From contig CAMDBZ010000045.1 in NCBI GenBank assembly GCA_945889565.1, positions 1-9,494 of the forward strand: 9,494 bases of DNA, read 5' to 3'. Positions 1 to 6,539 of the stretch are shown here, in pieces; positions within the stretch are counted from its first letter, which is position 1; every line of letters begins with the position of its first letter. The stretch comes from Thermoflexus hugenholtzii JAD2. GTDB lineage: Bacteria > Chloroflexota > Dehalococcoidia > UBA2979. Position numbers and translations under genes: made by a program. Under the pieces are notes generated by a model. The model worked only from the letters and a program-made list of their open reading frames with translations. It was not told where the DNA came from and searched no databases.

Positions 1-826
1 GCGCGCCGCTCGCGGGCGCGCCCCCGGGCAGCAGCGCGGCGTAGCAACGCGCGAGCGCGCGCGCGGTGCCGTAGGCGTTCACGGCGGGCGCCTGCGCGCG
101 CGCCATCGGCTCGCCGTTGAACAGCTCGGTAATGCGCGATGTCGCGCGCTCGCGGCCGACGGGGTCGCGGCGCGTCACCTCGGAGCAGGAGTACACGGGC
201 ACGCGCTCGGCGAGCTGCGGGCCGTCGAGGCCGAGCGAGAGCTCGCCGGCGACGCCGAGCGGGGCGAACAGCTCGTCGTGCATGAGCTCGCGCGGTTGGC
301 GGCCGTCGCTGCGACGCGCGAGCTCGCCGAGCGCCCAGCCGTAGGTGATCGGGTGGTAGCCGATGGCGGCGCCGGGCTCCCAGGCCGCCTCCAGGGCCGC
401 CGTCTGCGCGACGACGTACTCCCAGTCGCCGACGAGGCTCCAGTCGAAGCTCGGGGCGAGCTGCGGGAATCCGCCGGCGTGCGTGAGCACGTGCCGCACG
501 GTCACGCCGCCCTTCCCGCCCTGCGCGAACTCCGGCCACCAGCGCGCGAGGGGGGCGTCGTACGGCAGCAGCCCGCGCTCGTGCAGGCGATGGATGCACA
601 GCGCCATGAGCGGCTTGGTCGCCGAGAACAGCAGCATGCGGTCGCTCGCGCGCAGCGACCGGCCCGGCGCCGCCTCGCCGCCCGCGAGGTCGAGCGCGAG
701 CACGCCGTCGCGGTACACCGCGAGCTGCGCGCCCGGGTGCCAGCCGCGATCGAGCTGCTCGGCAAAGCGCGCGCGCACGGCCCGCGTGCCCGCCGCCGAG
801 AGTCCGCGGGGTGGCGCGTGCGTCAT
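1..826 (-). CDS. Beta-lactamase-fold serine hydrolase (SxxK esterase family), downstream copy, C-terminus missing
   Basis: Partial gene: the start codon ATG (824-826) is present and the frame stays open to the left edge, giving 275 N-terminal residues. The SxxK nucleophile motif is S68-A-T-K71, set in LLFSATKP. A second conserved block, GYHPITYG, places Y157 at the position of the catalytic YxN tyrosine, with Pro instead of Asn. RHVLTHAGGFP (residues 111-121) is also typical of the Pfam beta-lactamase (PF00144) family. No signal peptide or lipobox is visible, so the protein is probably cytosolic. Known relatives include family VIII carboxylesterases and D-aminopeptidase/LovD-like acyltransferases, and they act on esters or amides; the substrate here cannot be read from sequence. 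By eye it is about half identical to the gene immediately upstream, whose TGA stop overlaps this ATG (ATGA), so the two are probably co-translated. The third catalytic region lies outside the window. Confidence 0.9.
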   Translation of the reverse strand, partial: MTHAPPRGLSAAGTRAVRARFAEQLDRGWHPGAQLAVYRDGVLALDLAGGEAAPGRSLRASDRMLLFSATKPLMALCIHRLHERGLLPYDAPLARWWPEFAQGGKGGVTVRHVLTHAGGFPQLAPSFDWSLVGDWEYVVAQTAALEAAWEPGAAIGYHPITYGWALGELARRSDGRQPRELMHDELFAPLGVAGELSLGLDGPQLAERVPVYSCSEVTRRDPVGRERATSRITELFNGEPMARAQAPAVNAYGTARALARCYAALLPGGAPASGA

Positions 827-1923
827 GCGTCGCAGGCGGCGAGCACGGCGGCGGCCATTTCGGCCGTGCGCTGGGCCACGGTGAAGGGCTCGTGCAGGCC
901 GTTGGTGAGGTACGCGACGGCGAGGCCGCGCGCGGGGTCGGCGTAGCCCACGGTGCACTGCTGGCCGCTGTGGCCGAATACGCCCGGCAGGTTGAACGGC
1001 TCGAACAGCCCGCCCGTGAAGAAGCCGAGACCGTAGTCGGCGGGGAGGCCGAGCGTGCGGTCGAGGTCCGTGTGCACCTGCGTGCGGGTCGCGTCGCGCA
1101 CGGTGTCGGCGCGCAGCAGTCGCACGCCGGCGAGCGCGCCTCCCTGCTCGAGGCAGGCGTAGAAGCGGGCGAGCGCCTCGGCGGTGCCGATGCCGTTGGC
1201 GGCGGGCAGCTGCGCCATCAGCGTGCCTGGGCGGTTGAAGCGCGCGGCGAGCTCGGAGGTGCGCGCCTCGGTGCCGAGCGGATCCTCCCACGTGGCTTCG
1301 GAACGCGCCTCCAGCGGTACGACGTGGGCGAGCTGCGCCGGTTCCTCGACGCCGAGCGTGGCGTCGAGGCCGAGCGGGCCGAAGAGCTCGTCGCGCAGGA
1401 AGGCGCGCGGCATGCGGCCATCGACGCGGCGGATCAGTTCGCCGAGCGCAAAGCCGTAGGTGACGGGGTGGTAGCCGGTGTCGGCGCCGGGCGGCCACGC
1501 GGCGGGCAGCGCGGCCGTCGCCGCGGTGACGGCGTCCCAGTCGCCGATGCGCGCCCAGTCGAAGTCCCGCGGGAAGACGGGGAAGCCGCCGCGGTGCGTC
1601 AGCACGTGGCGCGCGCTGCAAGCGGCTTTGCCGCCCTGCGCGAAGGCCGGCCAGTACTCGGCGATCGGCCGGTCGAGGTCGATGCGGCCGCGCTCGGCGA
1701 GCATCAACGTGGCGACGGCCGTGACGGGCTTCGTCGCGGAGAACCAGAGCATGCGCGCGTCCGGCGCGTCCGCGGCGCCGAGGCGCAGCTCGCACTGCAG
1801 CACGCCGTCGCGGTAGACCGCGAGCTGCGCCGCCGCGTGCCAGCCGCGATCGAGGTGCGCGCGCGCGACGGCCGCGATGCCGCGCAGGCCTTCCGCGCTC
1901 AGGCGCCTGATGGTGCGCACCAC
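823..1923 (-). CDS. Beta-lactamase-fold serine hydrolase (SxxK esterase family), upstream copy
   Basis: Complete 366-residue protein, a normal length for PF00144 hydrolases. The catalytic motifs are S62-A-T-K65 (general-base Lys and nucleophilic Ser), Y151-H-P153 in the YxN position, and H318-S-G320 where class C beta-lactamases carry KTG. HxG is usual for the esterase/peptidase branch, which argues against true penicillin resistance. There is no signal peptide: the N-terminus is charged and mostly polar (RTIRRLSAEGLRG), so cytosolic esterase or acyl hydrolase activity is more likely than a periplasmic one. The GTG start at 1923 is chosen because GAGGGG lies seven bases upstream as a Shine-Dalgarno sequence; a GTG at 1920 is an alternative. 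A TACGAT hexamer at 1995-2000 could be the -10 box. The stop overlaps the next gene, a clear paralogue, suggesting tandem duplication followed by divergence. Confidence 0.93.
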   Translation of the reverse strand: MVRTIRRLSAEGLRGIAAVARAHLDRGWHAAAQLAVYRDGVLQCELRLGAADAPDARMLWFSATKPVTAVATLMLAERGRIDLDRPIAEYWPAFAQGGKAACSARHVLTHRGGFPVFPRDFDWARIGDWDAVTAATAALPAAWPPGADTGYHPVTYGFALGELIRRVDGRMPRAFLRDELFGPLGLDATLGVEEPAQLAHVVPLEARSEATWEDPLGTEARTSELAARFNRPGTLMAQLPAANGIGTAEALARFYACLEQGGALAGVRLLRADTVRDATRTQVHTDLDRTLGLPADYGLGFFTGGLFEPFNLPGVFGHSGQQCTVGYADPARGLAVAYLTNGLHEPFTVAQRTAEMAAAVLAACDA

Positions 1924-1994
1924 GTCCGGTCCCCTCGGCGCTGGACTCGTCGCGCCACCTCGGGCAGCACGGTCCCGCGCGGCGTTGTGCGCGC

Positions 1995-2000
1995 ATCGTA
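1995..2000 (-). promoter_or_regulatory. Possible -10 element for the hydrolase pair
   Basis: On the minus strand this reads TACGAT inside GCGCTACGATGCGC, matching the TAnnnT core of a sigma-70-type -10 box in an otherwise very GC-rich gap. It lies about 70 bases before the GTG start at 1923. I see no good TTGACA-like -35 at the expected distance, so the call rests on the hexamer and on its recurrence in other gaps of this window. Confidence 0.35.
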
Positions 2001-2007
2001 GCGCAGG

Positions 2008-2027
2008 GTGCGGGCGGAGACGCCCCG
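2008..2027 (-). terminator. Weak hairpin downstream of the methyltransferase gene
   Basis: On the minus strand GCGGGGCG-TCTC-CGCCCGC folds into a stem of about seven pairs with one bulged G and a TCTC loop (unbulged core 2012-2025). It starts about 25 bases after the methyltransferase stop. No T-run follows, so it is either a GC-type terminator without a tail or a chance fold in GC-rich DNA. Confidence 0.22.
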
Positions 2028-2050
2028 CGACGACGAGCTGGGGGAGGGGG

Positions 2051-2776
2051 CTACGTGGTGGCGCCTGCCGTCGCGCCGGGAGCGGCGCCGGGAGCGGCGG
2101 CGGGCGCGCGGCGCAGCACCATCTGCCAGTCCGTGAGCTCCGGCTGCATGCGGCCCAGGCTGAGCCCGCGCAGCGCGTTACGAATGAGCGACCAGCGCCA
2201 GCCGACCACGTGCCACTTTCGGCGCGCGTCGACGAGCATGAAGCTCTCCTCGATGTTGTAGAACTCGACCACGAGCCCGCTGCGCGCGGCGAACTCGAAG
2301 ATCGCGCGTGGGGTCATGCTCAGCTTCAGGTGCGTCGGGAAGATCGGGGGGTGCGCGATCTTGTACATGCGCTGGTAGTACCAGCGGTGAAAGCGGTACG
2401 GCGTGAACTTCGTGACGAGCCCCTTGATGGACAGCACATTCGGCGCGGCGAGCACGAGCACGCCATCGTCCTTGAGTGCGCGCGCGAACAGCGCGAGCGC
2501 GCGCTCCGGGTGCGGGACGTGCTCCAGCAGCTCCCAGCAGATCACGACGTCGAACGACTGCGGCGGTAACTCGTACGTCTGGATGTCGCCGAGCACCTTC
2601 TCATGCACATCCTGGTTCTTCGCGAGCTGGTCGGCGGAGATGTCGAGGCCGACGATGTGCGCCTGCGCCGGCAGCGCGACACGGCCGTGCGCGCCGCAGC
2701 CGGCGTCCAGCACGCGCACGCGCTCCCGTCCGCCGAGCTGCCGGTCCAGCGTCGCCTGCAACGATTCACCGGCCAT
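2051..2776 (-). CDS. Class I SAM-dependent methyltransferase (Methyltransf_11-like)
   Basis: A 241-residue protein with the Rossmann-fold SAM-binding signature near its N-terminus. Motif I is VRVLDAGCGAHG (about 20-31) and the acidic residue after strand 2 is in VGLDIS (42-47). The post-I/motif IV block is FDVVICWELLEHVPHPE (75-91), and LKDDGVLVLAAPN (101-113) follows. The C-terminal half (HRWYYQRMYK, HLKLSMTPRAIFEFAARSGL) resembles methyltransferases near polysaccharide or lipid genes, but the substrate cannot be assigned. The protein ends in a low-complexity Ala/Pro/Gly/Thr tail (225-241) encoded partly by a 12-bp tandem repeat. The frame is open far upstream, so the start rests on the ATG at 2776 lying just before the conserved fold; no other ATG or GTG is near in frame, and the upstream G-rich stretch is only a loose ribosome site. 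It lies 119 bases after the oxidoreductase gene on the same strand and could share its transcript. Confidence 0.88.
   Translation of the reverse strand: MAGESLQATLDRQLGGRERVRVLDAGCGAHGRVALPAQAHIVGLDISADQLAKNQDVHEKVLGDIQTYELPPQSFDVVICWELLEHVPHPERALALFARALKDDGVLVLAAPNVLSIKGLVTKFTPYRFHRWYYQRMYKIAHPPIFPTHLKLSMTPRAIFEFAARSGLVVEFYNIEESFMLVDARRKWHVVGWRWSLIRNALRGLSLGRMQPELTDWQMVLRRAPAAAPGAAPGATAGATT
2073..2096. repeat. Two perfect tandem copies of a 12-bp unit in the methyltransferase tail
   Basis: The unit gcgccgggagcg occurs twice back to back (2073-2084 and 2085-2096), followed by a degenerate third copy. It encodes the repeated Ala-Pro-Gly-Ala part of the methyltransferase C-terminus. Being a multiple of three, it can change copy number without shifting the frame. 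Confidence 0.85.
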
Positions 2777-2895
2777 GCAGCTGCCCCCACCCCCACGTGC
2801 GCCGTCGGCGCGTCCGACGAGCCCTGAGTAGACCGCGGGCGCGTTGGCCGCCGGTCGAGTGTCGGTGCAGGCCGCGAGGCGCGTTGGGCTCCCAG

Positions 2896-3882
2896 CTACG
2901 CCTCGTGGCGCAGCACGATCTTGCCGAAGTTGGCGTTCGACTCCATCAGCCGGTGCGCGTCGGCCACCTCGGCGAGCGGGAAGACGCGATCGATGACGGG
3001 GACCAGCCGCCCGGCCGCGAACAGCGGCAGCCAGCGCCGCGCGAACGCCTGTGTGAGCGCCGCCTTCTCCTCCAGCGGGCGCACGCGCAGCACGGTGCCG
3101 CGCACCTGCAGGCGCTTGCCCATCAACGCGCCGAGGTCCACCTCGAGCGTCGCGCCGCCCATGGTGCCGACGAGCACCATGCGGCCGCGCACGGCGAGCG
3201 AGGCGAGGTTGCGGGCCCAGTACGGCGCGCCGATCACGTCGAGGATCACGTCGACGCCGCGACGCTCGGTGGCCGCGGCGACCACCTCGGCGACGTCGGC
3301 CTCGTGGTAGTCGATGCCGTGATGGAGGCCGAGCGCGGCGGCGCGCGCGAGCTTGTCGGCGCTGCCAGCGGTGCCGAAGACGCGGCAGGCGGCCGCAGCC
3401 GCGAGCTGCACGGCGGCGGTGCCGACGCCAGAGCCTGCCGCGTGCACGAGCACGGACTCGCCCGGCAGCAGCGCGCACTGCTCGAAGAGCGCGTCGTGCG
3501 CCGTCAGGAAGACCTCGGGGATCGCCGCGGCCTGCTCGCAGGACAGGTTCGGCGGCACGGCCATGAGCATGCGCTCGTGCACGACGACGCGGGAGCCGTA
3601 GCCGCCGCCGGCGAGCAGCGCCATCACGCGATCGCCCGGCGCCCACCCGCGCACGCGCTCGCCCACGGCGAGCACGACGCCCGCCATCTCCAGGCCGGGC
3701 AGATCGTCCCGCGTGCCGGGCGGGCCCGGGTAGCGCCCCCGGCGTTGCAGCAGGTCGGCGCGGTTGAGCGCGGTCGCATGCGCCGCGACCAGCGCCTCCT
3801 CGGGCCCCGGCTGGGGGTCCGGCAGCTCCTGGATCGCGAACCCATCCGGTCCGCCCGGCGTAGCCACCACCGCTGCGCGCAT
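2896..3882 (-). CDS. NAD(P)H:quinone oxidoreductase, MDR superfamily (zinc-independent, PIG3/QOR-like)
   Basis: A 328-residue medium-chain dehydrogenase/reductase, the usual length for the QOR/PIG3 branch. The N-terminal GroES-like domain shows ALNRADLLQRRG (38-49), LPGLEMAGVV (61-70) and WAPGDRVMAL (80-89). The NAD(P)-binding Rossmann domain carries VHAAGSGVGTAAVQLA (146-161), with a glycine-rich turn preferred by NADPH-type quinone reductases. The segments VDVILDVIGA (210-219) and GRMVLVGTMGG (233-243) are also typical, and the end VADAHRLMESNANFGKIVL is close to family consensus. No cysteine-rich structural zinc site is seen. The expected reaction is NAD(P)H-dependent reduction of quinones or activated enones in the cytosol; the exact substrate is unknown. 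The ATG at 3882 is chosen for its GAGGGG site nine bases upstream, and it matches the family start MRAAVV. It is divergent from the Lon-like gene and shares a 137-base promoter gap with it. Confidence 0.93.
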   Translation of the reverse strand: MRAAVVATPGGPDGFAIQELPDPQPGPEEALVAAHATALNRADLLQRRGRYPGPPGTRDDLPGLEMAGVVLAVGERVRGWAPGDRVMALLAGGGYGSRVVVHERMLMAVPPNLSCEQAAAIPEVFLTAHDALFEQCALLPGESVLVHAAGSGVGTAAVQLAAAAACRVFGTAGSADKLARAAALGLHHGIDYHEADVAEVVAAATERRGVDVILDVIGAPYWARNLASLAVRGRMVLVGTMGGATLEVDLGALMGKRLQVRGTVLRVRPLEEKAALTQAFARRWLPLFAAGRLVPVIDRVFPLAEVADAHRLMESNANFGKIVLRHEA

Positions 3883-3909
3883 CGATACCGCCCCTCGCCT
3901 CGGCGACCG

Positions 3910-3915
3910 ATGCTA
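3910..3915 (-). promoter_or_regulatory. Possible extended -10 element for the quinone oxidoreductase gene
   Basis: On the minus strand the sequence reads TGGTAGCAT, an extended -10 form (TGnTAnnnT), about 28 bases before the ATG at 3882. No clear -35 is visible, which would fit an extended -10 promoter. It lies in the divergent gap between two genes that both need promoters. Confidence 0.4.
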
Positions 3916-3971
3916 CCACGAGCGCCGCGCCGCGCCGTGCGCGCCCGGACGGCATCGACGAGCGCGGGTGC

Positions 3972-3977
3972 TACGAT
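3972..3977 (+). promoter_or_regulatory. Possible extended -10 element for the Lon-permease-HAD operon
   Basis: The plus strand reads TGCTACGAT, again TGnTAnnnT, with the hexamer 43 bases before the ATG at 4020. A ribosome site GAGAGG follows, seven bases before the ATG. No convincing -35 hexamer is seen about 17 bases upstream. The transcript would have a leader of roughly 35 bases. Confidence 0.42.
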
Positions 3978-4019
3978 CGCCAGCGCACCCGCGCGCCACG
4001 CGTCACGAGAGGCGACGAG

Positions 4020-6539
4020 ATGAGCGATCTGCGCACGACGCTGCGCGTCCCGGCGGACGACCTGACGGCACGCCTCGACCCGGCCGAGCTCCCGTTCTCG
4101 TCCACCGACGAGCTGCACCCGCTGGAAGCCGTGTTTGGGCAGGAGCGCGCCGCGCGCGCCATCGAGTTTGCGCTCGGCATGGCGGCGCCCGGGTACAACC
4201 TGTTCGCGGCGGGACCGGATGGCTTCGGCAAGGCGACGATCGTCGAGGCGTTCCTGCGCCGGCGCGCGGCGCAGTTGCCGACGCCGCCCGACTGGGTGTA
4301 CGTGCACAACTTCGACGACCCCGACCGCCCGGTCGGTGTCGCGCTGCCCGCGGGCGAGGGGCGCGCGTTCGCCGAGGCGGTGCAGGAGGCGGTGCCGCGC
4401 GCGGTCACGGAGCTGCGCCAGGCGTTCGAGTCCGATTCGTACGCGCGCCAGCGCCAGGAGCTGGGCCGCCGCCTCGACACACGCCGCACCGAGCTGCTGA
4501 CAGAGCTGCGTGAGAGCGCGGAGCAGGTGGGCTTCGCGCTGCAGATGACGCCGGCGGGCATCGTCTCGGCGCCGATCGTCAGCGGGAGCCCGATCACGGA
4601 CGAGCAGTACGAACAGCTGCCGGAGGCGGAGCGCGAGCGCATCCAGGCGGCGGCGGCGGGGCTCGAGCGGGTGGTGCAGGACGGCATGCTGCGCATGCGC
4701 GCGCTCGAGCGCGAGACGCAGCAACAGGCGCACGCGCTGGACGAGCAGGTCGCGAGCTTCGCGGTGGGGCCCCAGTTCGACCCGTTGCTGGAGCGCTGGG
4801 GGTCGGACCCGGAGATCGCGCGCTTTATCGGGGCCGCGCGCGCCGACCTGCAGCGCGAACGTGATCGCGTGCGCGGCGGTCAGCAGCCGATGCTGCAGCC
4901 GGGCGCGCCCTCGCCGGAGCAGGTGACGGGCGCGTTGCTGCGGCGGTACGAGGTCAACGTGCTGGTCACGCGCGATCCCACGGCGGGGGCGCCGGTGATC
5001 GTGGAGCGCCACCCGACCTACCTCAACCTGATCGGGCGCATTGAGTACCAGGGGCACTTCGGCACGATGGTCACCGACCACACGATGATCCGGCCGGGGT
5101 CGCTCGCGCTCGCCAGCGGGGGATTCATCATCCTGCGGCTGCGCGACCTGCTGACGAACGTCGCCGCGTACGACGGCCTGAAGCGCGCGCTCGCGCAGCG
5201 CGCGGTGGCGATCGAGAACCTCGGGGAGACGCTCGGGATGATCCCCACGAGCGGGCTGCGCCCGGAGCCGATGCCGCTCGACGCGAAGGTCGCGATCGTG
5301 GGGGACAGTGCGCTCTACTCACTGCTCTACCGCAACGACCCGGACTTCCGCGAGCTGTTTCGCGTGAAGGCGGACTTCGAGACGGACTTCGAGCGAACGC
5401 GCGAGAACATCAACGGGGTGGCCGCGGTGATCCGCGAGCAGTGCGAGCGCCACAGCCTCGGCTGCTTCACGGACGGCGCGGTCGCGCGGCTCGTCGAGCA
5501 CCTGTCGCGCGCGGTGGAGGACCAGCGGCGGCTATCCGCCAACATGGGCAACCTCATCGACATCGTGCGGCAGGCGTCGTACTGGGCGCACCACGACGGC
5601 GCCGGCGCGGACGTGGACGCGCGCCACGTCGACCGAGCGCTCGAGGAGCTCGAGTACCGCTCGGCGCTGGTGCGTGACCGGCTACAACTGCTGATCGACG
5701 ACGGCACGATCCTCATCGACACCGCGGGCGAGAAGGCCGGGCAGATCAACGGGCTGTCGGTGTACGACCTCGGCGATATCGTGTTTGGGCGGCCGTCGCG
5801 CATCACGTGCATCGTGTCGGCGGGGCGGGGCACGATCGTGAATGTGGAGCGCGAGTCGGAGTTGGCGGGGCGCATCCACAACAAGGGCTTCCTGATCCTG
5901 CGTGGCTTCCTCGCGGACCGCTTCGGCCAGGAGAAGGCGCTGGCGTTGCACGCGAGCCTCACATTCGAGCAGGTGAACGGCGACATCGACGGCGACTCGG
6001 CGTCGTCGACGGAGCTGTACGCGCTCTTGTCGGCGCTCGCGGACCTGCCGATCAGCCAGTCGATCGCGGTGACCGGCTCGATCAATCAGCGCGGCGAGGT
6101 GCAGCCGATCGGCGGCGCGACCGCGAAGATCGAGGGGTTCTTCGAGGTCTGCCAGGCGCGCGGCCTGGACGGCACGCATGGCGTGATGATCCCGAAGCTG
6201 AACGTGCACAACGTGGTGCTGCGGCCGGAGGTTGCCGACGCGATCCGCGCAGGGCGCTTCCACGTGTGGGCCGCCGCAAGCGTAGAGGAGGGCATCGAGC
6301 TGCTCACGGGCGCCCTGGCGGGCAAGCGGGAGACCGACGGCCGCTACACCGAGGGCTCCGTGTTCCGCCGCGTCGAGGACCGGCTGGACGCGTTCTACCA
6401 CGTGCTCGAGCAGCATCACGAGGCAGGCACGAGCGACGCGACTCGCGGACCCACGAGCGCGGGCGGAGCGCCGCAGCCCCCGCCGACGCCGCCCGGCGTT
6501 CCGCCGGGGCCGCCGCCCCCGCCGCCTATCCGCGTGTGA
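4020..6539 (+). CDS. Lon-like AAA+ protease (AAA_32 + Lon proteolytic domain; LonH/YcbZ/AsrA-like)
   Basis: An 839-residue ATP-dependent protease homologue. The N-terminal part has the AAA_32 layout: GYNLFAAGPDGFGKATIVEAF (58-78) in the Walker A position, a long charged helical insert (about 125-300), then SLALASGGFIILRLRDLL (361-378) in the Walker B position. FRVKADFETDFERTREN follows (447-463), then a lid. The protease domain (about 560-765) keeps the Ser-Lys dyad: S660 in DGDSASS and K703 in GGATAKIEGFF. NVERESELAGRIHNKGFLILRGFL (608-631) is typical of the family. Both ATPase motifs are altered: Walker A ends K71-A72 and Walker B has R373 where many relatives have Asp. The C-terminus is a proline-rich tail with six prolines in a row (831-836). 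The family degrades misfolded or regulatory proteins in the cytosol; substrates here are unknown. It starts the three-gene operon, with GAGAGG seven bases before the ATG. Confidence 0.94.
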   Translation: MSDLRTTLRVPADDLTARLDPAELPFSSTDELHPLEAVFGQERAARAIEFALGMAAPGYNLFAAGPDGFGKATIVEAFLRRRAAQLPTPPDWVYVHNFDDPDRPVGVALPAGEGRAFAEAVQEAVPRAVTELRQAFESDSYARQRQELGRRLDTRRTELLTELRESAEQVGFALQMTPAGIVSAPIVSGSPITDEQYEQLPEAERERIQAAAAGLERVVQDGMLRMRALERETQQQAHALDEQVASFAVGPQFDPLLERWGSDPEIARFIGAARADLQRERDRVRGGQQPMLQPGAPSPEQVTGALLRRYEVNVLVTRDPTAGAPVIVERHPTYLNLIGRIEYQGHFGTMVTDHTMIRPGSLALASGGFIILRLRDLLTNVAAYDGLKRALAQRAVAIENLGETLGMIPTSGLRPEPMPLDAKVAIVGDSALYSLLYRNDPDFRELFRVKADFETDFERTRENINGVAAVIREQCERHSLGCFTDGAVARLVEHLSRAVEDQRRLSANMGNLIDIVRQASYWAHHDGAGADVDARHVDRALEELEYRSALVRDRLQLLIDDGTILIDTAGEKAGQINGLSVYDLGDIVFGRPSRITCIVSAGRGTIVNVERESELAGRIHNKGFLILRGFLADRFGQEKALALHASLTFEQVNGDIDGDSASSTELYALLSALADLPISQSIAVTGSINQRGEVQPIGGATAKIEGFFEVCQARGLDGTHGVMIPKLNVHNVVLRPEVADAIRAGRFHVWAAASVEEGIELLTGALAGKRETDGRYTEGSVFRRVEDRLDAFYHVLEQHHEAGTSDATRGPTSAGGAPQPPPTPPGVPPGPPPPPPIRV

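Noticed and set aside
823..1923. A true beta-lactamase resistance gene
   Set aside because: SxxK is present, but there is no signal peptide and HSG replaces KTG, as in esterase and peptidase relatives.
811..2001. A long plus-strand open frame opposite the hydrolase genes
   Set aside because: It is the mirror of a gene with complete catalytic motifs; its own translation shows no domain.
2781..2795. G-quadruplex upstream of the methyltransferase start
   Set aside because: Only two runs of five G occur (GGGGGTGGGGG on the minus strand); a stable intramolecular quadruplex needs four runs.
2875..2905. Inverted repeat CGAGGCG/CGCCTCG around the oxidoreductase stop as a terminator
   Set aside because: The loop is 17 bases, one arm lies inside the coding sequence and no T-run follows.
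2051..3955. A 634-codon minus-strand open frame covering the methyltransferase and the oxidoreductase region
   Set aside because: Only the last 241 codons encode a recognisable fold. The rest is an Arg/Ala-rich out-of-frame reading of the oxidoreductase gene on the same strand, open because stop codons are rare in GC-rich DNA.
3624..5081. A 485-codon minus-strand open frame opposite the Lon-like gene
   Set aside because: Its translation is low-complexity Arg/Ala/Leu with no motif, and it is antisense to well-supported coding sequence on both sides.
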